64,000 nt of DNA from contig NZ_BTPU01000002.1 in NCBI RefSeq assembly GCF_036985595.1, positions 1-64,000 on the forward strand, read 5' to 3'. The notes beneath the pieces are model-generated. The model worked only from the letters and a program-made list of their open reading frames with translations, had not been told where the DNA came from and did not search any database. The stretch is from Vallitalea maricola (GTDB lineage: Bacteria; Bacillota; Clostridia; Lachnospirales; Vallitaleaceae). Both the position numbers and the translations under genes were made by a program. Positions 17,937 to 26,355 of the stretch are shown here, piece after piece (the first letter of the stretch is position 1; each line of letters begins with the position of its first letter).

Positions 17937-18983
17937 ATGAATGAAAAAAAATTACCTGTTAAATCACCTAATGAATTCTTGACATATAAACCATTTGATT
18001 CAACACGAATATCTGTACTCCTTGCACAGGATAAATTATGTAAGGAGATTTACGAAAATTTTATGTACTTTAGAGTTGAGAAGTGTGCATATGATAATGG
18101 AGTCATGAAATTGGAGTGCCATTATAATGAACAATTTTCAAGCATAGGAGAAAAAAGAGTACCTATAGATATTATTCTAGATATGGACATGGATTTTATA
18201 ACTTTTTGTAAGAAATCATTGGATAAGGAATTTTATATTTTTCTTCCAATTGAAACATCTGAAATAAGTAATTACATAAATTATAAGAAGAAACCAGTAT
18301 ATCATCACATTTTTATATATGGATATAATGACGATGAAAGAGTTTTTTATTGTTCTGAGTTTTTTGCTTTTTCCAATGATAAGTACTCATATCAAACAGT
18401 ATCATATGATGAGATGGAGGCAGCATTCTATAAACTCCAGAGAGAATTAGATGAAGATAGTTTGAGTAAAGAAAAAATGCAATGGCTTAAGGATGTACAT
18501 CTTCTTCATAGTTATACTGAGTATAGGGACAGATTTACAATCAATAGATTAATAGTTGGATTGCAGAATTATCTTGATAAAAGAGATAATAACGGTAATA
18601 AAGATTACATAAAAAATGTATATTATGGCTATGCAATTTATGATTTATGTGATATATATATAGAATATATAGTATCCAATAATTTCTATTACCATTTTGA
18701 TATGAGACCATTTTTGCTAATCAAGGATAGATTTCATTATCTGAAGATACAGTCTGAATTTGTAAGTGAAAATTATGCTAGTGATTCAACTGAAATAAGT
18801 CAGATGATAGATGAATTTAAAAGATTGGAAAAGGAAGCACGAAATATGTTCTACCTGACTATAAAGTATACAATGAAGGGAGAGCATAAGAACGTAACAA
18901 AGATATTAGAGATATTGGAAAGGTTAAAATCAGAAGATTATGCTGTAACGTCTAGATACATAGAATGTCTAAAGCATATTTAA
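17937..18983 (+). CDS. BtrH-like (butirosin H N-terminal family) protein
   Basis: 348 residues from the ATG at 17937, preceded by GAGAGAGG; an in-frame ATG at 17913 lacks an RBS. Residues ~85-165 resemble the BtrH-like region of the NRPS protein at 3120: FYIFLPIETSEISNY then YHHIFIYGYNDDERVFYCSEFF and a YDEMEAAF segment, matching VIIQIDCYY, HTILIYGYDDE and YNDIINVY there. The Cys corresponding to CFYSALF is not obvious here. The C-terminal half is helical with many Y, K and D. About 170 bp separate it from the alcohol dehydrogenase, so it may have its own promoter; a TTGTAAATACAA near-palindrome lies at 17876-17887. Family moderately sure, activity unknown. Confidence 0.65.
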   Translation: MNEKKLPVKSPNEFLTYKPFDSTRISVLLAQDKLCKEIYENFMYFRVEKCAYDNGVMKLECHYNEQFSSIGEKRVPIDIILDMDMDFITFCKKSLDKEFYIFLPIETSEISNYINYKKKPVYHHIFIYGYNDDERVFYCSEFFAFSNDKYSYQTVSYDEMEAAFYKLQRELDEDSLSKEKMQWLKDVHLLHSYTEYRDRFTINRLIVGLQNYLDKRDNNGNKDYIKNVYYGYAIYDLCDIYIEYIVSNNFYYHFDMRPFLLIKDRFHYLKIQSEFVSENYASDSTEISQMIDEFKRLEKEARNMFYLTIKYTMKGEHKNVTKILEILERLKSEDYAVTSRYIECLKHI

Positions 18984-19007
18984 CAAAGACGGAGATGATA
19001 AATAATA

Positions 19008-19664
19008 ATGAAAGAGAAAGCTGAACTATCGTTACTTTTTAAAGAGTTCCAAGGTGCAATTAAGAAAAAAGATGAATTTGAAATAGGTATAAAACATTTG
19101 TTAGAATTTAGAAAGGAATTATGGGAAATATATCAATTCATTTTTGATAATGTCAATGAGGAAGAATATTCTTTGATGCCTTTGGCAAAAGATAAGACAA
19201 TAGCTTATTTTCTATATCATTTGACTAGGATTGAAGATATTCCTTCAAATACATTGATATTAGATCAGGAACAGATTTTCTATAAAAATGATTATCAAAA
19301 TAGGATACAATCTCCTATATCCACAACAGGTAATGAAATACCTAGAGAGCAGTTAGTTGAATTTTCGAAGCAATTGAATATAGATGAATTAAAAAATTAT
19401 ATAACAGATGTTTTCCAAAACACTAACAAGTTAATTGAAAATATGACACTGAAAGAAAGTAGAACCAAGGTTAGTGAGGAAAGAAAGGAAAAGCTTATAG
19501 TATTGAATTCAGTATCTACCGATGAAAAAGCATTTTGGCTTGTGGATTATTGGTGTAAGAAAAATTATAGGGGCTTGTTGCTCATGCCTTTTTCAAGACA
19601 TCAATTCTTGCATTTGAATGGATGCTTGAGGATATACAGGAAACTAAGAAAGATTAAAAAATAG
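19008..19664 (+). CDS. DinB-like putative metalloprotein
   Basis: 218 residues. The segment AYFLYHLTRIEDIPSN near residue 65 and the late segment PFSRHQFLHLNGCLRI hold the spaced His residues seen in the DinB/YfiT four-helix superfamily, where three His bind a metal, often for thiol-dependent transfer reactions. The protein is helical and cytoplasmic. It starts 24 bp after the BtrH-like gene and is probably co-transcribed with it. Family assignment rests on the His pattern and length only. Its role in the cluster, if any, is unknown. Confidence 0.6.
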   Translation: MKEKAELSLLFKEFQGAIKKKDEFEIGIKHLLEFRKELWEIYQFIFDNVNEEEYSLMPLAKDKTIAYFLYHLTRIEDIPSNTLILDQEQIFYKNDYQNRIQSPISTTGNEIPREQLVEFSKQLNIDELKNYITDVFQNTNKLIENMTLKESRTKVSEERKEKLIVLNSVSTDEKAFWLVDYWCKKNYRGLLLMPFSRHQFLHLNGCLRIYRKLRKIKK

Positions 19665-19679
19665 TAGCCATTTTTTAAT

Positions 19680-19730
19680 TTGACACATCTACGATATTAG
19701 GATATTATAATTAATATAGGACGGTCGTCC
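19680..19730 (+). promoter_or_regulatory. Promoter and operator of the TetR gene
   Basis: TTGACA (19680-19685), a 17-bp spacer and TATTAT (19703-19708) form a near-consensus housekeeping promoter. GGACGGTCGTCC at 19719-19730, a 5-bp inverted repeat around GT, lies at about the transcription start and looks like a TetR-family operator. This predicts autoregulation of the TetR gene that follows. Confidence 0.75.
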
Positions 19731-19753
19731 GAATTATTTAGAGAGGATTGTAT

Positions 19754-20332
19754 ATGATGAGTAGTAAAACTAATCAGTCAGAATTAATTCTAGATGCGGC
19801 GTATAAATGTGTTTCAGAAAAAGGGTATGCCAATATATCATTGAGAGACATAGCAAAAGAAGCTAATGTTGCACTTAGTCAATTACATTATTATTTTGGA
19901 AGCAAAAAGAAGTTATTGCAAGAGATAATCAAACGAATGATTGGTAAATATACAATAGAACTTGAAAAACAGATAAAAAAAAGTCAATCAGACAAAAAAG
20001 ATATTTCAAATGTATTTAACTTCATAAAAGAAGCGTTAGAAAGAAATCCTGAACTTTTTAAGATACTATTTGATTTATCAAGTTTAGCTCTTAGATCTGA
20101 TTCATTCAAACTTATGCTATCTGACCTATTTGACCATTTGTCAGGAGTTATAAAAGAATGTATTGACGAAAGCAGTTCAATAGTAGATGAATTCAAGGAT
20201 TTTTCTTCCAGTACTTTATCAAGATTGATATTAGGAAGTGTTCTAGGTGTAGCATTTGAATATACTCTGGATGCTAATAAGAATGAAGATATACTTGACT
20301 CATTAGACGCTTTATCTGTGATTTTTCAATAG
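19754..20332 (+). CDS. TetR/AcrR family transcriptional regulator
   Basis: 192 residues from the ATG at 19754, six bases after AGAGAGGA; a TTG at 19748 is too close to the RBS. The N-terminus is a typical TetR helix-turn-helix: LILDAAYKCVSEKGYANISLRDIAKEANVALSQLHYYFGSKKKLL (given in family terms: helices 1-3 at residues ~10-55). The C-terminal ligand domain is variable. A near-palindromic operator overlaps its promoter start, so it is probably self-repressed. It lies between the NRPS cluster and a membrane protein gene 43 bp downstream and could control either. Confidence 0.92.
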   Translation: MMSSKTNQSELILDAAYKCVSEKGYANISLRDIAKEANVALSQLHYYFGSKKKLLQEIIKRMIGKYTIELEKQIKKSQSDKKDISNVFNFIKEALERNPELFKILFDLSSLALRSDSFKLMLSDLFDHLSGVIKECIDESSSIVDEFKDFSSSTLSRLILGSVLGVAFEYTLDANKNEDILDSLDALSVIFQ

Positions 20333-20375
20333 ACACATAGCTTAATTATAAAGACATAAGAAGGAGTTGAGATGA

Positions 20376-21098
20376 TTGGTTGATTTAAGTAGATTAATGA
20401 TTTACTTTAGTATATATTCTTTTTTAGGCTGGGTATGGGAAACATCTTTTGTATCAGTATGCACGGGAAAATTTGTTAATAGAGGATTCCTAAAAGGATT
20501 CTTCATTCCTATATATGGATTAGGAGCATTGTCTGTAATTGTGGTGCAAAGGATTATAGGAAATACTACAAATAATTATATATTAAATTTATTTATAGTT
20601 GTATTAGTATCCACATTGGTTGTTACAACACTTGAATTCTTGACTGGTTTTGCAATGGAAAAAATATTTAATAAAAAATGGTGGGATTATACTGATAAAC
20701 CTTTTAATTTGAAAGGATATATTTGCTTGAAGTTCTCTATTGGTTGGGGAGTATTCATTTTTGTTTTCTTAATACTATTGCATCCAAATATTTCATATTA
20801 TTTATCCGGTTTTAATGAGGGTGTTATAGTAAGTATGTCAGTAATATTTACAGTATATCTTATAACAGATGTGATATTATCAACTAAAGATGTCATATCA
20901 CTTAGGGAAGCTATCAGAAAATACGCTGAAATCCCATTTGAAAAATATCGTATGCGTATTATAAAATGCAGAAGAATATTTAATGCTTTTCCTGATTTAT
21001 TAAAATTAAATGCAGGAACACTAAAATTTGACGTAAGGAGTATTCTTAATGAAGGTGTTGAGAAATTCAAAACACAAATCGTTAGTAGATTTAGGTAA
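20376..21098 (+). CDS. CmpB-like putative ABC transporter membrane protein
   Basis: 240 residues with a TTG start 9 bp after AAGGAG; the nearby ATG at 20372 is out of frame and stops at once. It has about five hydrophobic segments and the motifs FLGWVWETSF, NRGFLKGFFIPIYGLGA and KWWDYTDKPFNLKGYICLKFSIGWG, which mark the ABC_trans_CmpB family (PF06541), a membrane family of poorly known function. The C-terminal ~60 residues are basic and cytoplasmic. It is probably co-transcribed with the TetR gene and overlaps the next gene by 50 bp. Confidence 0.85.
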   Translation: MVDLSRLMIYFSIYSFLGWVWETSFVSVCTGKFVNRGFLKGFFIPIYGLGALSVIVVQRIIGNTTNNYILNLFIVVLVSTLVVTTLEFLTGFAMEKIFNKKWWDYTDKPFNLKGYICLKFSIGWGVFIFVFLILLHPNISYYLSGFNEGVIVSMSVIFTVYLITDVILSTKDVISLREAIRKYAEIPFEKYRMRIIKCRRIFNAFPDLLKLNAGTLKFDVRSILNEGVEKFKTQIVSRFR

Positions 21099-21522
21099 TG
21101 TCAGTGAATATAGAGAGTGTGTTTCGGAGATTATAAAACATCCAAATGTAAAATTAATGAAAACATTTATTCAACATTCCGATGTTACTACATTGAATCA
21201 TTGTTTAGATGTTTCCTATAAGAGTTTTATTATATGCAAACGCCTACATCTAGATTGTCGTGCTGGTGCTAGGGGAGGACTATTACATGATTTTTATCTC
21301 TATGATTGGCATGAAACAAAACCAAAAGAAGGCAAGCATGGTTTTGTCCATCCAAGGATTGCCCTTGCTAATGCTAATAGACATTTTAAATTAAACAAAC
21401 GTGAGCAGGATATCATTGTTAAACATATGTTTCCTCTCACATTAAAACTACCAAGATATGCGGAATCATGGGTAGTTACATTAGTTGATAAATGGATTGC
21501 TATTAAAGAAATAATAATGTGA
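21049..21522 (+). CDS. HD-domain protein
   Basis: 157 residues. The segment LNHCLDVSYKS supplies the first His, and GGLLHDFYLYDWHE is the central His-Asp pair of HD phosphohydrolases; later HGFVHPRIALANA and IIVKHMFP give further His. It resembles the small HD proteins of Firmicutes that accompany CmpB-like genes. It overlaps the preceding gene by 50 bp, with AAGGAG inside that gene, so the two are translationally coupled. Substrate unknown. Confidence 0.82.
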   Translation: MKVLRNSKHKSLVDLGNVSEYRECVSEIIKHPNVKLMKTFIQHSDVTTLNHCLDVSYKSFIICKRLHLDCRAGARGGLLHDFYLYDWHETKPKEGKHGFVHPRIALANANRHFKLNKREQDIIVKHMFPLTLKLPRYAESWVVTLVDKWIAIKEIIM

Positions 21523-21526
21523 GCAC

Positions 21527-22537
21527 TTATACAATATAACTAATTGTAGCATTAGGGAAATAGTGAGCGATTAGGTCTTTAAAATATCTAGCTGCATCTT
21601 CTCTAATATCTAGGTCATAACAGAACTTCCCACGTCCTTTTGGACACATTTTTGATCTATCAAATACATTAAGAACACCCTTTAGAGCGGCGCTGTTAAT
21701 GGTATCATTGGCATATCCATAAGTCATGAAGATAAGTTCAAAAAACAATTGTTCCTTTAGTTTGTCATCAAGTTTTTTGGACAAAGATTCCAACAATTCT
21801 CTATACATTTCCTGCCAATTATCTAAAAGGATTATAGGTGCTATATTGACACCAACTCTGTATCCTGCATTAAACATTTTGTTTGCGGCATCTATTCTAT
21901 CTTCAAGTTTAGAAGTGCCTATTTCAACTTTTCTAATAATATAATCTGGATTGACACTAATCCTCATCTGAGTATTTCCATTGTGGTCAGCATCAAGAAG
22001 GTCATCAACCATAGCAAATTTTGTGGCAAAGGTACAAGTTGCATTATCTAGTTTGCCGAATTCTTCTATAGCCCATCTCAAATTACCTGTAATGGTATTT
22101 TCAAGAACCATATCACTTGTTGAGCCTATTTCATATATTTTTCTTTCTCCTACTTGTTTAATTTTTCTTTTTACGGAATTAATCATTGCTTCTCGATTAA
22201 CGAATATGCGTAAATACGAACCTTTGAAGAAATTACATACAAGGTAGCAATATGTACATATAGCTGAGCAACCTGAAGATGTAAAAGGGACAATGAAATC
22301 TGCAGATAATTTATTAGGAGTTAATTGTAAACTTTTTCTGATACCAAGAACCAGATATTTTTTGAACTCAACAAATTTTTCATCAGGTGCTTTTTTAATG
22401 AATTCTACATCATGATGTTTTTCTATGGGTATCATTTCAATATTCAAATTTTTATAACGTTCATAAAGGGTTTTCCCTAACTCATATTCAAGAATTTTTT
22501 CTTCATAAAGTACTTTTGCTGGTATAAATTTATCCAA
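21527..22537 (-). CDS. splB: Spore photoproduct lyase family radical SAM protein
   Basis: 336 residues, TTG start after GAGGTGAT. The radical SAM cluster motif CSAICTYC (Cys 90, 94, 97) uses the CxxxCxxC spacing, and the flanking pattern (FTSSGC, YLRIFVNRE, FATKFAMVDDLLDADHNG, MRISVNPDYIIRKVEIGTS, GYRVGVNIAPI) is that of spore photoproduct lyase, which repairs the thymine dimer of UV-irradiated spores. From memory, the Bacillus enzyme has its H-donor Cys141 in a GSCTSD motif; here the matching stretch reads IGSTSD with Ser and no Cys nearby. It is convergent with the HD gene (4 bp apart). Family sure; lyase activity less so. Confidence 0.85.
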   Translation of the reverse strand: MDKFIPAKVLYEEKILEYELGKTLYERYKNLNIEMIPIEKHHDVEFIKKAPDEKFVEFKKYLVLGIRKSLQLTPNKLSADFIVPFTSSGCSAICTYCYLVCNFFKGSYLRIFVNREAMINSVKRKIKQVGERKIYEIGSTSDMVLENTITGNLRWAIEEFGKLDNATCTFATKFAMVDDLLDADHNGNTQMRISVNPDYIIRKVEIGTSKLEDRIDAANKMFNAGYRVGVNIAPIILLDNWQEMYRELLESLSKKLDDKLKEQLFFELIFMTYGYANDTINSAALKGVLNVFDRSKMCPKGRGKFCYDLDIREDAARYFKDLIAHYFPNATISYIV

Positions 22538-22765
22538 GATATCACCTCTATAGTATTTAATTAATGATATATTTAGTATTTCTATTTCAATATAAAATAT
22601 TCTTAACCAACCAGCTATAAATCTAACTATGGATATTAGGTCAATAATGGATTATACTAATATATGGAAACATTTATTAGAGACTAATGAGATTCTATTA
22701 CTATAACCAAGTACTAAATTAAGTTGTTTAATAAAAAATTTATATAAAATTAATAGGAGACTAAA

Positions 22766-23461
22766 ATGGAATTAGAGATACTATATGAAGATACACATAT
22801 AATTGTTGCAAAAAAACCTCCAAAAGTCCCTTCACAAAAGGACAAGACTGGAGATAAGGATATGTTAACATTATTGAAAGAGTATTTGATTAAAGAATAT
22901 AATGTTAGAAATCCATATATTGGTTTAATTCATAGACTTGACCGACCAGTGGGTGGCTTGATGGTGTTTGCCAAGACAAAATATGCCAATACGAAATTAT
23001 CAGAAGAAATTAGGTTTAAAAGATTTGAGAAACACTATTATACTGTAGTTTGTGGCAAGCCTAGCCAAGATAAAGGAGAATTAAGAGATTACCTTAAAAA
23101 GAATGGTCGAAATAATATATCCAAAGTAGTTGCTAAAAACGTAGAAGATGCCAAAGAAGCTATTTTAGAATATGAATTAATAGAAACCATTGAAACTGAA
23201 GAATATGGTACTTTGAGTCTATTGAAGATTAATCTCAAAACTGGAAGACATCATCAGATACGTGTTCAACTTTCTAATGCTACTATGCCCATATGGGGAG
23301 ATAATAAATACAATGAAATTTTTATGAAAATGAAGAAATGGACACAGATTGCATTGTGGGCTGGATTCATTTCATTCAAGCATCCCAAAGAGAATAAGAT
23401 CTGTAAATATGAACTAAAACCAAGTAATGAGTATCCTTTTAACATGTTCAATAATATTTAG
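22766..23461 (+). CDS. RluA-family pseudouridine synthase
   Basis: 231 residues, shorter than RluD because the N-terminal S4 domain is absent. Motifs: ILYEDTHIIVAKKPPKVPSQ at the start, the catalytic GLIHRLDRPVGGLMVFAKT with Asp near residue 56, and LKTGRHHQIRVQLS near 160. It converts uridine to pseudouridine in rRNA or tRNA; the exact target cannot be told. RBS AGGAGA precedes the ATG. The sirtuin gene starts 10 bp downstream. The 228 bp between it and the divergent splB hold the promoters of both; I see no strong consensus. Confidence 0.9.
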   Translation: MELEILYEDTHIIVAKKPPKVPSQKDKTGDKDMLTLLKEYLIKEYNVRNPYIGLIHRLDRPVGGLMVFAKTKYANTKLSEEIRFKRFEKHYYTVVCGKPSQDKGELRDYLKKNGRNNISKVVAKNVEDAKEAILEYELIETIETEEYGTLSLLKINLKTGRHHQIRVQLSNATMPIWGDNKYNEIFMKMKKWTQIALWAGFISFKHPKENKICKYELKPSNEYPFNMFNNI

Positions 23462-23471
23462 GGGTGATTTT

Positions 23472-24194
23472 ATGTTAAATAAATTAAAGGATATAATAGA
23501 TTCAAGTAATAATATAGTGTTTTTTGGGGGTGCTGGTGTTTCCACTGAAAGTGATATACCTGACTTTCGTTCTGAAAAAGGGTTGTATAAAGCAGTTCAG
23601 AAATATCATTATCGCCCAGAAACAATAATAAGCCATACTTTTTTTATGAAAAAACCTAAGATTTTTTATGAGTATTACAAGGAGAATCTTATATATAGAG
23701 ATGCCAAGCCTAATAACGCTCATAAAGCGTTAGCTAAGTTAGAGGAAAGAGGAAAATTGAAAGCTGTAGTGACGCAGAATATAGATAATTTACATCAGAT
23801 GGCAGGAAGTAAAGAAGTCGTTGAATTACATGGATCAGTGTATAGAAATTATTGTATGTCTTGCGGTGAATCTTATGATATAGATTTCATCTTAGATAGT
23901 GATGATGTTCCTAGATGTACAAAATGCGGAGACATTGTCAAACCGGATGTGGTTCTGTATGAAGAGGGATTGGATGGATTAATTCTTAAAAAAGCTGTGG
24001 AATATGTTAGCTGTGCGGAAGTATTAATTATTGGGGGTACATCATTGGTAGTTTATCCAGCAGCTTCACTTATACAATATTTTAATGGGAAATATCTAGT
24101 TCTTATCAATAAAGAGGAAACTTCTTATGACAGCTATGCAGATTTAGTTATTAATAAGCCTATTGGAGAAGTTATGAAGGATTTTTTGTTATAA
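23472..24194 (+). CDS. NAD-dependent protein deacylase, sirtuin (CobB/Sir2)
   Basis: 240 residues from the ATG at 23472 after AGGGGTGAT; an in-frame ATG at 23427 would overlap the upstream gene and has no RBS. Motifs: FFGGAGVSTESDIPDFRS (NAD binding), TQNIDNLHQMAGS, catalytic His in ELHGSVY, four zinc Cys in CMSCG and CTKCG, and GGTSLVVYPAASL. It removes acetyl or other acyl groups from lysine using NAD. It is probably co-transcribed with the pseudouridine synthase. Confidence 0.93.
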   Translation: MLNKLKDIIDSSNNIVFFGGAGVSTESDIPDFRSEKGLYKAVQKYHYRPETIISHTFFMKKPKIFYEYYKENLIYRDAKPNNAHKALAKLEERGKLKAVVTQNIDNLHQMAGSKEVVELHGSVYRNYCMSCGESYDIDFILDSDDVPRCTKCGDIVKPDVVLYEEGLDGLILKKAVEYVSCAEVLIIGGTSLVVYPAASLIQYFNGKYLVLINKEETSYDSYADLVINKPIGEVMKDFLL

Positions 24195-24331
24195 GAGTAT
24201 AGTTTTTTATTTTTAGTGGTAGAAAAATTTACTATTTACTATATTTTGTAACTTGGTTTATAATTTCAGTTTGAAATTTTTAAGAATATTGATATAATAT
24301 ACTATGAAATTATATATTATAGGAGGAACTT

Positions 24332-25123
24332 ATGATTAATCTATCAATAGAAGTATTGGACCAAGCAGGTAATAAGTTAGCAGAGTGCAGTAATACTGAT
24401 GAAGTATATTTAGTTTATCAAGATACATATAAAGAGGGAGACAAGATTGTATTCAAGTCAAGTGAAAAAAATCAATATTTTATTGGACAAATTGATGATG
24501 CACTTGGAGAAGCCTTTGTATATTTCACAGAAAATAAAGTAGTTTATAATGTACCATTTGAAGAAAAAAGAACTAATTTCTCACCAAAAGTATTTAGTGG
24601 AAATATTCATCTACTGCATTTAAGAATTGCTACTAAAGAAGAAATAGGTGCATATAAGAATCTTGCTAAAAATGTTATTGATCAAAATGGTATTGAAGGA
24701 TTATATCCTCATGCAAAAGCAAATGTAGAAACAAGAGGAGAAGCAGTTTTTGCAGCAAGAAATGCAATTGATGGTGTTTGTGAAAACAGATCACATGGTC
24801 CTTGGCCTTATCAATCATGGGGGATCAATATGCAGGATGATGCCGAGATGAAATTAGATTTTGGAAGATTAGTAGCAGTTGATAAAATCGTATTATATAC
24901 AAGAAGCGATTTTCCACATGATAACTGGTGGGAACAAGTGAAGATTGTTTTCTCTGACGATTCTGAATTAGTTTGGGATCTTGAAAAAAGCTATAAACCA
25001 CATATAATAAAAATTGAACAAAAGAAAATCAAGTGGCTGGTTCTAAAAGATTTGAAGAAAGCTGATGATCCATCACCATTCCCAGCACTTACACAAATTG
25101 AAGTGTATGGAGTAGAAGCTTAA
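24332..25123 (+). CDS. Discoidin-like (galactose-binding fold) protein
   Basis: 263 residues with no signal peptide. The first half is a beta-rich segment of unknown type. The second half (residues ~130-260) looks like an F5/8 type C (discoidin) beta-sandwich: ARNAIDGVCENRSHGPWPYQSWG, KLDFGRLVAVDKIVLYTRSDFPHDNWWEQVKIVFSD and the end LTQIEVYGV. Such domains bind sugars or other ligands, often in secreted enzymes; here there is no catalytic partner and no export signal. RBS AGGAGG precedes the ATG and a terminator follows 25 bp after the stop. Confidence 0.7.
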   Translation: MINLSIEVLDQAGNKLAECSNTDEVYLVYQDTYKEGDKIVFKSSEKNQYFIGQIDDALGEAFVYFTENKVVYNVPFEEKRTNFSPKVFSGNIHLLHLRIATKEEIGAYKNLAKNVIDQNGIEGLYPHAKANVETRGEAVFAARNAIDGVCENRSHGPWPYQSWGINMQDDAEMKLDFGRLVAVDKIVLYTRSDFPHDNWWEQVKIVFSDDSELVWDLEKSYKPHIIKIEQKKIKWLVLKDLKKADDPSPFPALTQIEVYGVEA

Positions 25124-25148
25124 TAAAAATAAATATTGAATAATAAAA

Positions 25149-25210
25149 GGACTGTCTCTAATGCATTTTACTAATATTTATAGTATGCATATAGAGGCGG
25201 TCTTTAATTT
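25149..25210 (+). terminator. Rho-independent terminator
   Basis: GACTGTCTCTA (from 25150) pairs with TAGAGGCGGTC (to 25202) allowing G-U pairs, and the stem continues into ATGCAT/ATGCAT. A T-rich tail (TCTTTAATTTTA) follows. It ends the transcript of the discoidin-like gene. Confidence 0.7.
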
Positions 25211-25262
25211 TATCATCAACAATATTCAACATAAAAACTTATAATCCTCATATAATCAAATT

Positions 25263-25492
25263 AGTTCATTCTCAGAAAATACTGGTAAGCTACTAAAGAT
25301 ATTCGGTAGTTGATCCATAGAACAAATAGACAGTATAGTAAGTACAGGTGCTGATTATATGGTTAATACAAAAGACATATTTGATAAGACAGTAAAATAT
25401 ATTGATAGTATAGTAGATAACCTAGACGACCAGAAGAAAGTAAAGAGGCTACAGGAAGGCTGATTGAAACAGTAGATTTATTCAAAATGTAA
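25263..25492 (+). pseudogene. Decayed coding remnant, possibly the C-terminus of a chemotaxis receptor
   Basis: Frame-by-frame reading gives a coherent but broken C-terminal sequence: SSFSENTGKLLKIFGS, a TGA at 25311, then SIEQIDSIVSTGADYMVNTK and IFDKTVKYIDSIVDNLDDQKK, a shift of frame near 25440, and EATGRLIETVDLFKM to a TAA at 25490. The heptad-like helix and the ending resemble the signalling tail of methyl-accepting chemotaxis proteins. No start codon or RBS remains. The interval 25124-25819 holds no intact gene. Confidence 0.45.
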
Positions 25493-25621
25493 TGTTTATG
25501 TATATTTACTGGTGTAAATTAAGTTTGACTTTTAATAACACCTATGATAATATCTTTATAGAATATAAGCCATGAAGGCTTAATATAAAGACTTATAGAA
25601 ATTTAAGTTTACGACACAAAC

Positions 25622-25669
25622 AGCCCATGAAGGGTACTAATTTAATTAGTACTTTTAATGGGCTTTTTT
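25622..25669 (+). terminator. Strong Rho-independent terminator
   Basis: AGCCCAT (25622-25628) pairs with ATGGGCT (25658-25664), and inside it GTACTAAT pairs with ATTAGTAC; a run of six T follows. It lies between the decayed remnant and the fmdE operon and isolates the operon from upstream transcription, or acts as the 3' end of an undetected short transcript. Confidence 0.85.
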
Positions 25670-25728
25670 ACGTCATAATAAACTCTTATTAAACGCATAC
25701 ATAAGGCAAAATGCAAAATTCGAGCGTA

Positions 25729-25760
25729 AATAGTATAGGAGAATATTCTCCTATACTATT
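25729..25760. promoter_or_regulatory. Perfect 32-bp palindrome upstream of the fmdE-lar operon
   Basis: AATAGTATAGGAGAAT is followed directly by its exact reverse complement. It lies 60 bp before the ATG of the FmdE gene and is not followed by a T run, so it is not a terminator. It could be an operator for a metal-responsive regulator or a leader hairpin that hides or stabilises the mRNA start. Function is inferred from position only. Confidence 0.6.
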
Positions 25761-25819
25761 GGAACGGCTGTTAGCCATATTAGTTAGCCATTGCTAGCTA
25801 TATCAAAAGGAGGAATATC

Positions 25820-26344
25820 ATGAAGAAAAAGTTATGGGAAAAATGTAAAGAATTTCATGGACATGAATGTCCAGGGTTAGCTATTGGATACCGTGCATGT
25901 GAAATAGCTATGGAAAAAATCAATTTAACATTCTCTAAAGATGAAGAATTAGTATGTATTACAGAAAATGATGCTTGTGGAGTAGATGCTGTTCAAGTCA
26001 TTACAGGTTGTACAATGGGAAAAGGAAATCTAATATATAAAGATACAGGCAAGATGGCATTTTCATTTTTTAATCGTATCAATGGAGACAGTATAAGATT
26101 GATACTAAATGGAAATAAAACTGAAATGACTAGAGAACAGAGAACAATACATATACTAGAGGCTCCAGCAGAAGAAGTGTTCAGTATAAAAAAACCAAAC
26201 TATGAAGTACCTTCTCGTGCAAGAATATTTAATACTGTCATATGTGAAAAGTGTGGAGAAGGTGCAAAAGAAAGTAATATAAGGATAAGTAATGGAAAAA
26301 AACTATGTCTTGATTGTTATGATGAATATACAAGAGGCTGGTAA
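25820..26344 (+). CDS. FmdE-family protein with zinc ribbon
   Basis: 174 residues. N-terminal FmdE domain: EFHGHECPGLAIGYRACEIAM, ENDACGVDAVQVITGCTMGKGNL and DTGKMAFSFF, with conserved His and Cys for metal binding. C-terminal zinc finger: CEKCGEG and CLDCYDEY. FmdE was named from formylmethanofuran dehydrogenase operons, but in Firmicutes it is usually found beside metal uptake genes. Here it leads an operon with a FecCD-type importer and the larCEB genes, so a role in handling nickel (or molybdenum/tungsten) is likely. RBS AAGGAGG is optimal. Confidence 0.9.
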   Translation: MKKKLWEKCKEFHGHECPGLAIGYRACEIAMEKINLTFSKDEELVCITENDACGVDAVQVITGCTMGKGNLIYKDTGKMAFSFFNRINGDSIRLILNGNKTEMTREQRTIHILEAPAEEVFSIKKPNYEVPSRARIFNTVICEKCGEGAKESNIRISNGKKLCLDCYDEYTRGW

Positions 26345-26355
26345 AACATAATGAT

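Noticed and set aside
25500..25819. Metal or cofactor riboswitch before the fmdE operon
   Set aside because: I could not match known NiCo, cobalamin or Moco riboswitch cores; only a terminator and a palindrome are supported.
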